Source of the DNA: Sciurus carolinensis
Lineage: Eukaryota; Chordata; Mammalia; Rodentia; Sciuridae
Direction of reading: 5' to 3'
DNA: 64,000 bases
Assembly: GCF_902686445.1 (NCBI RefSeq)
Contig: NC_062229.1
Span: 3,125,003 to 3,189,002, forward strand
Shown here: piece by piece, positions 59,801-64,000 of the stretch
Position numbering within the stretch: position 1 is the stretch's first letter
Layout of the letters: every line of letters begins with the position of its first letter
Notes under the pieces: model-generated
Told to the model about the DNA's origin: nothing
Databases searched by the model: none
The model's input: the letters and a program-made list of their open reading frames with translations, nothing else
Made by a program: the position numbers and the translations under genes

Positions 59801-62800
59801 AGCTCACTGAAGGGCAAGAGATGGGAACATGGCAGGCAGGAAACTAATGCTTAATCCGATGCCCATTTTAATTCACAATCTTCATCTTTCAAAACCCACG
59901 GACGAGTGTTCAACAATTTTTCCTGTTTAGACAAATAAGGGGAGCAAACTCTTGTTCAATCTGTAGTAAGGATGCTAAGTTTCTAGAAATCAGTCCAACA
60001 TGATTGCACGACATTCAGAAACAAGTGGCTAAATCCTCTTACTCAGACCCTTTCATGGCTCAAGGATCTTCTTTCAACCTTGAAGCTATCGGGGTCTGGC
60101 CCACCATGTAAGGAACTTTGTGCCCAGACCCTCCAGAGAATATCATGCTGACTGAGGCCTCGAGTCTGAGCTCTGTAGGGGAAACTGGGCCTCGGGTTTC
60201 TTTTCTCTGGGCTTGTTGGTTTCTATTTAAAAACAAGGGGAAGGGACCAGAAGTGCTTCTAATCCCTCGAGAGCAGAGGCTACCAATGTTTTTCCTATAC
60301 TAGTTGAAGTAACTATGGTTCAAGCTTTACTGACAAAATGCTAACTCCAAGTACGTTATTTAAAAAAAATTTTTTTTGGTAGTTGTAGATGGACATCATG
60401 CCTTTATTTTATTTGTTCTTCTTTTTTTAGTGCGGTGCTAAGGATCAAACCCAGTGCCCCACACGCTCTGGGCAGGCACTGACACAGAGCTACAGCTACA
60501 GCCCCTCCAAGTACTTTTGATCTGACCCAAGTGTAAATCCAGCCTTCAGACAAGTGCGTGAAGGACTCACAGGTAGGCTAGCACTAAACCTTCAACTAAG
60601 GTTAGCGTCTTCAGTGATGCAAAGATCCCTAATAGAGGCCAGAGACATCTGGACTAATGTGTCCTGAACCTCAGTTTTAAATGAGCACCTACATTATTAA
60701 GTTTCAAACTATTATCTTCACAACTCTTCAAAAGCACACTTTCAGATCACAGCAACATCTCAGCGCAAGACCCATCTGCATGCTCCCTGCTCTAGGCCAG
60801 TCTCATGGTCTACACCTGTTCAGTGTCCCCAGCTCAAAAGCAGACTCACGTGTTACAGTTAGAATCTGAATGTCCAAACGTGTTGAAGACCTGGTCCCTG
60901 AGGGAGTGAGGTCCAAAGAGGCTTTTCAGAAGTGACTGGACCATGGTGCTCTAACCCAACGGTGCAGGAAGGTCTAATGGCTCAGTAATGCAACTGAGCT
61001 CCAGGAGGGGGAAACTGCAGGCAGGTGAGGCATGGCTGGAAGAGGCAGTTGCCAGGAGCTGCCCTTGGGCACTCTATCTTGTCTCTGGCCCCTTCCTGGA
61101 TTCCCTGAGCTGAGCTTTGCTCTGCCATGATATTCTGCCTCACCTCACGTCAAAACAATGGAGCCAGCTGACCCTGGACTAAAACCTTAAGTGAAAATAA
61201 ACCTTTCCTCCTCTACGTTGTTTGTGTCGAGTATTTTGGTCACAGCAATGAAAAGCTGACTGACACAAGAACAGAAAGATACACTGATGTTTCAAAGTTA
61301 AATTTTAATTTAAATTCCTTTTATAACCTAACTAAAAATCTTAACCTTTGAAAACATATGGACAAGTTTTAAACAGATACATTAGGGAGAAGTCCTTCTA
61401 GGAAAAACTGCTAAAGAAATGAAGTGAAATTGTTGAAAAACATAACGTATACCATGTATCATGTAAAAACACAATACGAATGATAACTTCACATTCTAAG
61501 CAGCTGTCCTCCACTGCCTCAATTTAGTACCCATCTGGATGGAGCATGTACAGCTGTGAGAATTTTATATGGCAGCTTTCAAGAAAAAATGCAGGGGTTG
61601 GGGATACGGCTCAGTGGTAGAGCCCTTGTCTAGCATGCAGAGGCCCTAAGTTGCCTCCCCAGCACCACAAATAATAATCCCAGCGGCGCAAGACCCTGTC
61701 TATAAGTAAAATACAAAAAGGGCTTGGCATATGGCTCAGTGGTTCAGTGTCCCTAAGTACAATCCCCAGTACACCCCTCAAAAAGAGTAAGCAGAATAAA
61801 TAACTAAGAAGCCAGGCATGGTGTCACATGCCTAAGTGGCTTGGAGGCTGAGGCAGGAGGTCTGGAAGTTTCAAAGCCACTCTCAGAAACTTAGCAAGGT
61901 CCTGCCTCAAAACAAAAAATAAAAAGGGGAGGGGAGGAGATGTGTCTCAGTGGTTAAGGGCCCCTGTGTTCAATCTCTGGTATTCCTGCAAAATTTTTCT
62001 AATCCAAAAAAAAAAAAAAAGAAAGAAGAAAACATCAGGTCTGGTTGTGCACACTAATTCCAACAACTCGGGAGGCTAAGGCGAGATGATTACAAGTTCA
62101 AGGTCAGCTTCAACAAGTTAGCAAGACCATCTCTCTAAATAAAATGTAAAAAAGAGCTGGAGGGCTGGGGTCGTGGCTCAGTGGTAGAATACTCACCTAG
62201 CATGAATAAGGCACTAGGTTTGATCCTCAGCACCACATAAAAAATAAAGGTATCATGTCCATCGACAACAAAATATTAGGAGAGCTGGAGCTGTAGCTCA
62301 GTGGTAGAACACCCCTGGGTTCAATCCCAGTACCGCGAAGAAATAACCAAAGTCTCGAACATATTGCCCCTATCACTGTAAACTCTTGATGCAAAGTTAA
62401 TTAGAAATCAAGGTTCTGACATTTTAAAATTCCAAACTAAGTGCCTCTGAAAATAATTGGTACCAGCCACAAAAAGGGAAGCAATACCGACAATTCCATG
62501 GCTGGGTCTTAAAAGCAGCTCAATGAGGGAAGTTGACACGTAAGGCCACGCTGCCTGACTCCACGAAAGCCACGTCCCAGGTGATCTGGAGACCAAGAGG
62601 GCTCCTGGTTGCGGGGGCTAGACAGACAGCACAAGAGAGTGACAGCTGATGGGGTCCGTCTGGGTGATGGAAATGTTTCAGATGAAGACAGTGGTAGTGG
62701 GTGCATGACCTTGTGATGACAATAAAAACCACTGAACTGGGCATCTTAAAAATTGAAGGGTGGGCTGGGGATATAGCTCAGTTGGTAGAGTGCTGGCCTC

Positions 62801-63624
62801 GAAAGCACAATCCCCAGCACTGCAGAAAAAAGAAAAAAAATATAAAAATTGAAGGGTTTGCAAATTCTCTCAGTTTTAAAAAACGCATGGCGGTTAAACA
62901 CAGGCTGGGAAGAGATACCCAAATGATCTATTTTGGACCCTACAGAGCACGGAAGGCCCTACTTGGTCTTCTTGGGCTAGTGTCATTTTCCTTGGTTTAA
63001 GGATTATTTGCTGAACAAGGAAGGAAGTCGAGCAAGTGCAGCATTTTGTTGCTCAGGCCAGTGAGAGCAGCTTTAAGACTGTACTGTACTCCAGCTTTTC
63101 TCATCCCAACATGGCTGAAATGTTTTTCACGTGTATGTGTGTGTGTGTGCATGTACATACACAGACACAGATGTACCATGAACTGAACCCCAGGCACCTT
63201 ACCACTGAGCAATACATACAGCCTTTTTTTGAGACAGAGTCTCACTTAGCTGCTTCAGGCCTCTCCGAGTGACAGAGGTTAACCTTGAACTTGCGCTCCG
63301 CTCCTGCCTCGGACTCCCAAGTCACTGGGTTTAACGTGTATTTTAACTTTCCTCGGCACTCTGCACCTCTGATGCAGCTACTTAGTGGTCAGTGAAAAAT
63401 AAGTCTAATTCTTAGAGGGGACACTGATGGCCAGCAAAGTCCTCCTCCAGACCTGAAGGCCAGGAAGTGTGCAAAAGTCACTCCTGTGCATTCTCAGACA
63501 CTTGGGATCCGGGCAGCAACAAGGGCAGGTAGGTACCTTTAACACATCTCTTTGTAGTCCTCCTGCTCGAGATTTCTAATTCAATGCCAACTTCATCAGG
63601 ATCTTGCCCTTCTTCCTTAACCGC
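31788..63624 (-). CDS. SAFB2: SAFB2, scaffold attachment factor B2 (coding exons 2-21; exon 1 is off the right edge)
   Basis: Nuclear matrix and RNA/DNA-binding protein known in human to act in transcriptional repression (including of estrogen receptor) and RNA processing. Twenty minus-strand exons join in perfect phase to 904 residues and a TGA stop. In window numbering: end of the SAP region (residue 1), acidic N-terminal half with SUMO-type sites VKEE and VKRE, RRM at about 360-438 (RNP2 LWVSGL, RNP1 ARCYGFVT), Lys/Glu-rich 470-545, Arg/Glu-rich helix 560-690, and an Arg/Gly-rich tail ending HFTRRY. Human exon 1 encodes about 62 residues from memory, which would make a protein near 966 residues against 953 in human; most of the excess is a poly-Glu run. 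The tail sequence and synteny with TINCR favour SAFB2 over SAFB. Transcription enters from beyond base 64000. Confidence 0.96.
32198..32264 (-). CDS. SAFB2: SAFB2 exon 20
   Basis: 67 bp encoding [20 protein letters not shown], then VA. Gly-rich. Acceptor CTTGCAG, donor gtaagg. The intron below (259 bp) holds nothing recognised. Confidence 0.93.
32337..32449 (-). CDS. SAFB2: SAFB2 exon 19
   Basis: 113 bp encoding [20 protein letters not shown], then [18 protein letters not shown] with a split codon at each end. Acceptor GGCAAAG, donor gtactc. The intron to exon 20 is 72 bp. Confidence 0.94.
32940..33360 (+). mobile_element. Degenerate L1 3' sequence
   Basis: 'ccaataaaaacccctgcacc', 'ggccgtgaacaggagcaaca' and 'gcactgtcagtgggtcaact' are in the order of an old L1 3' end. 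Strongly mutated. Confidence 0.4.
34177..34307 (-). CDS. SAFB2: SAFB2 exon 18
   Basis: 131 bp encoding [20 protein letters not shown], then [20 protein letters not shown] and PPP. Start of the Arg/Gly-rich C-terminal region. Acceptor TTCTAG, donor gtgagc. The next intron (32450-34176) contains degenerate L1-like sequence at about 32940-33360 and no clean SINE. Confidence 0.95.
35182..35224 (-). CDS. SAFB2: SAFB2 exon 17 (43-bp exon)
   Basis: 43 bp encoding [15 protein letters not shown] with the first codon split; human SAFB2 has REGSRPMMGDHRDGQ from memory. Acceptor TTGCAG, donor gtgagt. The intron below (34308-35181) has no recognised element. Confidence 0.93.
36371..36511 (-). CDS. SAFB2: SAFB2 exon 16
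   Basis: 141 bp encoding [20 protein letters not shown], then [20 protein letters not shown] and QDHAAD. The acceptor is a CAGGAG tandem: use of the second AG starts the exon at 36508 and removes one Arg, giving the human length. Donor gtcagc. The intron below (35225-36370) holds unique sequence only. Confidence 0.94.
37307..37600 (-). CDS. SAFB2: SAFB2 exon 15 (Arg/Glu helix)
   Basis: 294 bp encoding about 98 residues, nearly all Arg, Glu, Gln and Leu (for example [20 protein letters not shown]), ending [13 protein letters not shown] plus a split Arg. It is a single long charged helix or coiled-coil candidate, the conserved ERQ-rich domain of the SAFB family. Local GC is very high because Arg is coded mostly CGC/CGG. 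Acceptor CCACAG, donor gtgagc. The intron below (36512-37306) shows nothing recognised. Confidence 0.96.
37868..38057 (+). mobile_element. B1-ID composite SINE in SAFB2 intron 14
   Basis: 'cccacaatcccagcagttcg', 'aaagccagcctcaggaagtt', 'gggctggggacgtggctcag' and 'gggttcagtgcctggtaacc'. Antisense to SAFB2. Confidence 0.92.
38179..38275 (+). mobile_element. ID SINE in SAFB2 intron 14
   Basis: 'tgtttgcctagcatgtgtgg' and 'tttgatcctcagcaccacat', tail 'aaaaataaag'. Confidence 0.9.
38276..39291. other. SAFB2 intron 14, repeat-poor part
   Basis: No recognised element; unique intronic sequence. Confidence 0.6.
39292..39428 (-). CDS. SAFB2: SAFB2 exon 14
   Basis: 137 bp encoding [20 protein letters not shown], then [20 protein letters not shown] and ETERR. 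Opens the Arg/Glu-rich helical region; the [13 protein letters not shown] stretch is in the region containing the nuclear localisation signal in the family. Acceptor AAACAG, donor gtgagt. The next intron (37601-39291) carries two SINEs (37868-38057 and 38179-38275) and otherwise unique sequence. Confidence 0.95.
41090..41168 (-). mobile_element. ID SINE fragment
   Basis: 'gtgcagtgctgggctgggaa', 'gcacacgctagactcccacg' and 'cagtgagccacaccccagcc'. Sense to SAFB2. Confidence 0.75.
41195..41335 (-). mobile_element. B1-ID composite SINE
   Basis: 'gtgctggggattgaactcag', 'ggggcactcaaccactg', 'ccgatcctcctgcctcggac' and 'ggttacaggtgtgtgcca'. Confidence 0.88.
41912..42003 (-). CDS. SAFB2: SAFB2 exon 13
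   Basis: 92 bp encoding [20 protein letters not shown], then [11 protein letters not shown]. Acceptor CTGAAG, donor gtgagt. Confidence 0.95.
42997..43127 (-). CDS. SAFB2: SAFB2 exon 12 (Lys/Glu-rich)
   Basis: 131 bp encoding [20 protein letters not shown], then [20 protein letters not shown] and TKS. A highly charged, probably helical segment after the RRM. Acceptor AAATAG, donor gtgatt. The next intron (42004-42996) holds a possible very old minus-strand B1 remnant near 42556-42660. Confidence 0.95.
43128..45873 (-). other. SAFB2: SAFB2 intron 11
   Basis: 2.75 kb of mostly unique sequence with no SINE that I can recognise, unusually clean beside the neighbouring introns. A short A-rich stretch (44610-44632) is present. 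Confidence 0.7.
45874..45986 (-). CDS. SAFB2: SAFB2 exon 11
   Basis: 113 bp encoding [20 protein letters not shown], then [18 protein letters not shown] with the last codon split. Acceptor TTTTAG, donor gtaaag. Confidence 0.95.
46067..46216 (-). CDS. SAFB2: SAFB2 exon 10 (second half of the RRM)
   Basis: 150 bp, 50 codons, starting [20 protein letters not shown] and ending [10 protein letters not shown]. Contains RNP1 (ARCYGFVT). It matches human SAFB/SAFB2 almost residue for residue; only the last residue (Arg for Lys) differs from memory. Acceptor TTAAAG, donor gtgagg. The intron to exon 11 is 80 bp. Confidence 0.97.
47230..47335 (+). mobile_element. ID SINE
   Basis: 'gagcgcttgcctagcatgtg', 'aggttccatcctcagcacca', tail 'aaaaataaataaaggcactg' and 'tgtccatctacgactgaa', the sciurid ID 3' extension. 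Confidence 0.92.
47690..47815 (+). mobile_element. ID SINE
   Basis: 'gggctggggttgaggctcag' and 'gggtttgattctcagcacgg', followed by an A-rich tail. Confidence 0.9.
47999..48105 (+). mobile_element. ID SINE with long A tail
   Basis: 'gctggggagatagctcagtg' and 'cctgggttcaatccccagca', then 14 A. It keeps well-formed A and B boxes but no acceptor-stem pairing, so it is not a tRNA gene. Confidence 0.92.
48108..48305 (+). mobile_element. B1-ID composite SINE
   Basis: 'agccaggtgcggtggccaca', 'gaggctgagacaggaggaca', then 'gggttgggggatgtggctca' and 'gggttcaatccccagtgcca'. Confidence 0.93.
48536..48666 (-). mobile_element. ID SINE
   Basis: Reverse of the ID consensus: 'ggtggacacaatatttattt', 'ggatcgaacccagtacctca', 'ctaccactgagctgcagccc'. 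Abuts the L1. Confidence 0.9.
48667..50873 (+). mobile_element. 5'-truncated LINE-1, antisense to SAFB2
   Basis: About 2.2 kb. The 5' part encodes broken ORF2 reverse-transcriptase sequence (48750-49232: [17 protein letters not shown], an ANDMI-type active-site region, then [15 protein letters not shown]), followed by decayed ORF2 C-terminal sequence, with the frame ending at 50514 ([16 protein letters not shown]). It then has a 3' UTR and a poly-A tail of 25 or so A (about 50847-50873). Stops and frameshifts make it non-functional. A (G)n run at 50462-50474 interrupts the 3' part. Confidence 0.93.
51075..51255 (+). mobile_element. B1-ID composite SINE
   Basis: 'gggcacatgcctgtcttccc', 'ggctcaggcaggaggatctc', 'gggctggggatgtggctcag' and 'gggttcagtccccagtgcag'. 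Confidence 0.92.
52411..52592 (-). mobile_element. B1-ID composite SINE
   Basis: 'ccagggattggacccaggaa', 'cactgagccacaccctcagt', 'gagacagggtcttgctatgt' and 'ggattacaggtgtgagccac'. Sense to SAFB2. Confidence 0.9.
52984..53084 (-). CDS. SAFB2: SAFB2 exon 9 (first half of the RRM)
   Basis: 101 bp encoding [20 protein letters not shown], then [20 protein letters not shown] is the RNP2 strand of the RRM, and FSKYGK is the conserved end of helix 1. Acceptor CTGCAG, donor gtacgt. The phase-0 join to exon 10 places the large intron 9 between helix 1 and strand 2. Confidence 0.96.
53597..53646 (-). CDS. SAFB2: SAFB2 exon 8
   Basis: 50 bp encoding [17 protein letters not shown], with split codons at both ends. 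Acceptor TCTCTAG, donor gtatga. The intron below (53085-53596) holds no recognised repeat. Confidence 0.94.
54070..54619 (-). CDS. SAFB2: SAFB2 exon 7 (large acidic exon with SUMO-type motifs)
   Basis: 550 bp. Begins [20 protein letters not shown] and ends TSEGADQKM. Contains two consensus sumoylation motifs, VKEE and VKRE (in LLAVVKREP), at the places equivalent to the mapped SUMO sites of the paralogue SAFB. A Glu run at 54411-54459 (7 Glu, Gln, 8 Glu) interrupts HPE-GDLDL, where human has two Glu as I recall. Acceptor CCGTAG, donor gtttgt. The next intron (53647-54069) is AT-rich with nothing recognised. Confidence 0.95.
55511..55538 (-). CDS. SAFB2: SAFB2 exon 6 (28-bp microexon)
   Basis: Only 28 bp: GAT ATT GAA GAA CCT and onward, encoding DIEEPLLEP with one base carried into exon 7 to make Glu. 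Acceptor TAAATAG, donor gtactg. Phase fits exons 5 and 7 exactly. The intron below (54620-55510) shows no recognised repeat. Confidence 0.93.
56377..56439 (-). CDS. SAFB2: SAFB2 exon 5
   Basis: 63 bp, 21 codons ([20 protein letters not shown], then S). Acceptor TTTCAG, donor gtaaga. The flanking intron 55539-56376 is unique sequence with a short alternating purine-pyrimidine tract near 56280-56310 and no recognised element. Confidence 0.94.
56815..56908 (-). mobile_element. Diverged ID SINE in SAFB2 intron 4
   Basis: T-rich head, 'gcaacagggatggaaccca', 'tcgctgaactgcatgc'. Weak match. Confidence 0.5.
57594..57800 (-). CDS. SAFB2: SAFB2 exon 4
   Basis: 207 bp, exactly 69 codons. Acceptor CAG above 57800. 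The donor is gtaggt at 57588-57593; the alternative GT four bases downstream would break the frame with exon 5. Encodes [20 protein letters not shown] at its start and [20 protein letters not shown] at its end. The middle ([17 protein letters not shown]) is the most diverged coding stretch compared with human. The next intron (56440-57593) holds one weak ID-like fragment at 56815-56908 and nothing else recognised. Confidence 0.94.
57881..57945 (-). CDS. SAFB2: SAFB2 exon 3
   Basis: 65 bp. Acceptor CAG at 57946-57948 and donor gtacgt below 57881. Encodes [20 protein letters not shown] followed by GQ, an acidic segment. The human residue before the EEE run is Met; here it is Val. The intron to exon 4 is only 80 bp. 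Confidence 0.94.
58278..58408 (+). mobile_element. ID SINE
   Basis: 'gggattgcggctcagtggtg', 'gggttcaatcctcagcacca', tail with 'attgtgtccatctacaacta'. Confidence 0.93.
58465..58550 (+). repeat. GGGGCTGGGC repeat in a decayed ID element
   Basis: Three and a half copies of a 10-bp GGGGCTGGGC unit (58465-58500), followed by ID-like 'gcctgggttccactctgagc'. Likely expansion of the ID 5' end. G-rich on the plus strand. Confidence 0.7.
60360..60508 (-). mobile_element. ID SINE
   Basis: 'gtagttgtagatggacatca', 'tgctaaggatcaaacccagt' and 'gagctacagctacagcccc'. Confidence 0.85.
60851..61266 (+). mobile_element. Solo MaLR-type LTR
   Basis: Begins TGTTACAGTT and ends GACTGACACA, so the TG...CA ends are kept. 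Internal words 'gcaggtgaggcatggctgga', 'ctgccatgatattctgcctc', 'acaatggagccagctgaccc', the poly(A) signal AATAAA in 'gaaaataaacctttcctcc', and 'tattttggtcacagcaatga'. About 416 bp, no internal region. Antisense to SAFB2. Confidence 0.8.
61593..61678 (+). mobile_element. ID SINE
   Basis: 'ggttggggatacggctcagt' and 'gcctccccagcaccacaaat'. Confidence 0.88.
61679..61790 (+). mobile_element. 5'-truncated B1-ID SINE
   Basis: Starts within the B1 part ('gcaagaccctgtctataagt'), then ID part 'ggcttggcatatggctcagt' and 'acaatccccagta'. Confidence 0.82.
61808..62022 (+). mobile_element. B1-ID composite SINE with A tail
   Basis: 'agccaggcatggtgtcacat', 'ggaggctgaggcaggaggtc', 'gtgtctcagtggttaagggc', 'gtgttcaatctctggtattc', then a poly-A tract. 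Confidence 0.9.
62034..62160 (+). mobile_element. B1-ID SINE, right part missing
   Basis: 'caactcgggaggctaaggcg' and 'ttcaaggtcagcttcaacaa', ending at 'aaagagctggag' where the next ID begins. Confidence 0.85.
62161..62280 (+). mobile_element. ID SINE
   Basis: 'gggctggggtcgtggctcag', 'aggtttgatcctcagcacca', tail 'tcatgtccatcgacaacaaa'. Confidence 0.93.
62281..62345 (+). mobile_element. ID SINE fragment
   Basis: 'gagctgtagctcagtggtag' and 'gggttcaatcccagtaccgc'. Confidence 0.85.
62762..62850 (+). mobile_element. ID SINE
   Basis: 'gctggggatatagctcagtt', 'tggtagagtgctggcctcga' and 'aatccccagcactgcag', then an A-rich tail. The last base triplets before 'caatcccc' are deleted compared with other copies. 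Confidence 0.9.
63170..63340 (-). mobile_element. Diverged B1-ID SINE
   Basis: 'catgaactgaaccccaggca', 'cttaccactgagcaata', 'tttttgagacagagtctcac' and 'cttgcgctccgctcctgcct'. Preceded by a short (GT)n at 63135-63150. Confidence 0.8.
63537..63624 (-). CDS. SAFB2: SAFB2 exon 2
   Basis: 88 bp, phase 0 in and phase 1 out. Acceptor AG at 63625-63626, donor GT at 63535-63536. Encodes [17 protein letters not shown] followed by a basic segment ending KRCVK, the stretch directly after the SAP domain. Residues in the middle (ISSRRTT) differ from the human protein as I remember it. The 375 bases to the right edge are intron 1; I see no feature there and no CpG-rich exon 1. Confidence 0.93.
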
Positions 63625-64000
63625 CTATTAGGAAGAGATGATGAATTTTTACAAGGTTATTAGGAGCTGGGTAGCAGCACATGCTGTTCTTTTCAAGTGG
63701 CCACTTCCCAGTAAACAAAAGAAAACCGCCCTTGCAAAGAGCAACTCCACTTGTGTTATCTGGGCTGCAAATCTAAAAGGCACAGGATGAACCCACAACG
63801 TTTGGGTTTTCCCTGGGCTCCAGAATGAGGGTGGACAACCAGTTCCACACGGGTCACTCGTCTCAGCGCCTAACCTTGTGCTTTAAAGTTATACACCAGG
63901 GGACAAACAGTGAGAGGGAGACTGCACTTGGCCCGGCCAGGATTCAACAGACCATCTTTGACTTCTGGGAGGAAGTCACGGCCTGCAAAGAGAGTGGGGG

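Larger units (their letters stand above)
57946..63536 (-). other. SAFB2: SAFB2 intron 2
   Basis: 5.59 kb with ID elements, a solo LTR and a tight SINE cluster, listed separately. Stretches 58560-60355 and 61267-61592 are unique sequence in which I recognise nothing further. Confidence 0.9.

Noticed and set aside
31788..63624. Identification as SAFB rather than SAFB2
   Set aside because: The C-terminus ([15 protein letters not shown]), the QYQDH and [10 protein letters not shown] stretches and the location next to TINCR on the same strand fit SAFB2; SAFB should lie divergently beyond base 64000.
63650..64000. SAFB2 exon 1 with the SAP domain
   Set aside because: No GC-rich coding sequence with a donor in the right phase is seen; the sequence looks intronic to the edge.

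Overview
This is mammalian nuclear DNA, and the repeats point to a squirrel (family Sciuridae). About 40 short retroposons have a 7SL-derived B1-like left part fused to a tRNA-Ala-derived ID right part, or are ID elements alone (A box like TAGCTCAGTGG, B box like GGTTCAATCCC, tails reading 'agcaccacataaaaataaa'). That combination is typical of sciurid genomes. No bacterial or viral genes are present. The species cannot be named from the sequence alone.

The right half (about 31.56-64 kb) is SAFB2, scaffold attachment factor B2, on the minus strand. I could place 20 coding exons with GT/AG splice sites in continuous phase. They total 2,715 bp, or 904 residues plus a TGA stop, and run from the residue just after the SAP domain to the C-terminus. 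Exon 1 (the N-terminus and nearly all of the SAP domain) and the promoter, which in human is shared with the divergent gene SAFB, lie beyond base 64000. The introns carry mainly ID and B1-ID SINEs, a truncated L1 of about 2.2 kb inside the intron that splits the RRM, and a solo MaLR-type LTR.

The left half (1-31.5 kb) is GC-rich and nearly gene-free. Its one convincing gene is TINCR on the minus strand at about 21.3 kb. It was long called a lncRNA, but here it has an intact ORF for the small ubiquitin-like protein. The order SAFB2 then TINCR, both on the minus strand, matches human 19p13.3 and confirms that the large gene is SAFB2 rather than its paralogue SAFB.

Below TINCR the sequence alternates between GC-rich DNA that I cannot assign and short AT-rich islands packed with homeodomain, POU-octamer, MEF2-like and nuclear-receptor motifs, plus a consensus CTCF site. 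These are candidate cis-regulatory elements. The region also holds two large tandem arrays: a 1.5-kb ATCC/ACCC array (4.3-5.8 kb) and a 51-bp minisatellite of 23 full units (23.7-24.9 kb). Both leave long frames open on both strands and make spurious giant ORFs. Ancient MIR, L1 and MaLR remnants fill much of the rest.

Human comparisons are from memory of the SAFB2 and TINCR proteins, not from an alignment run here. Regulatory sites are motif matches only.
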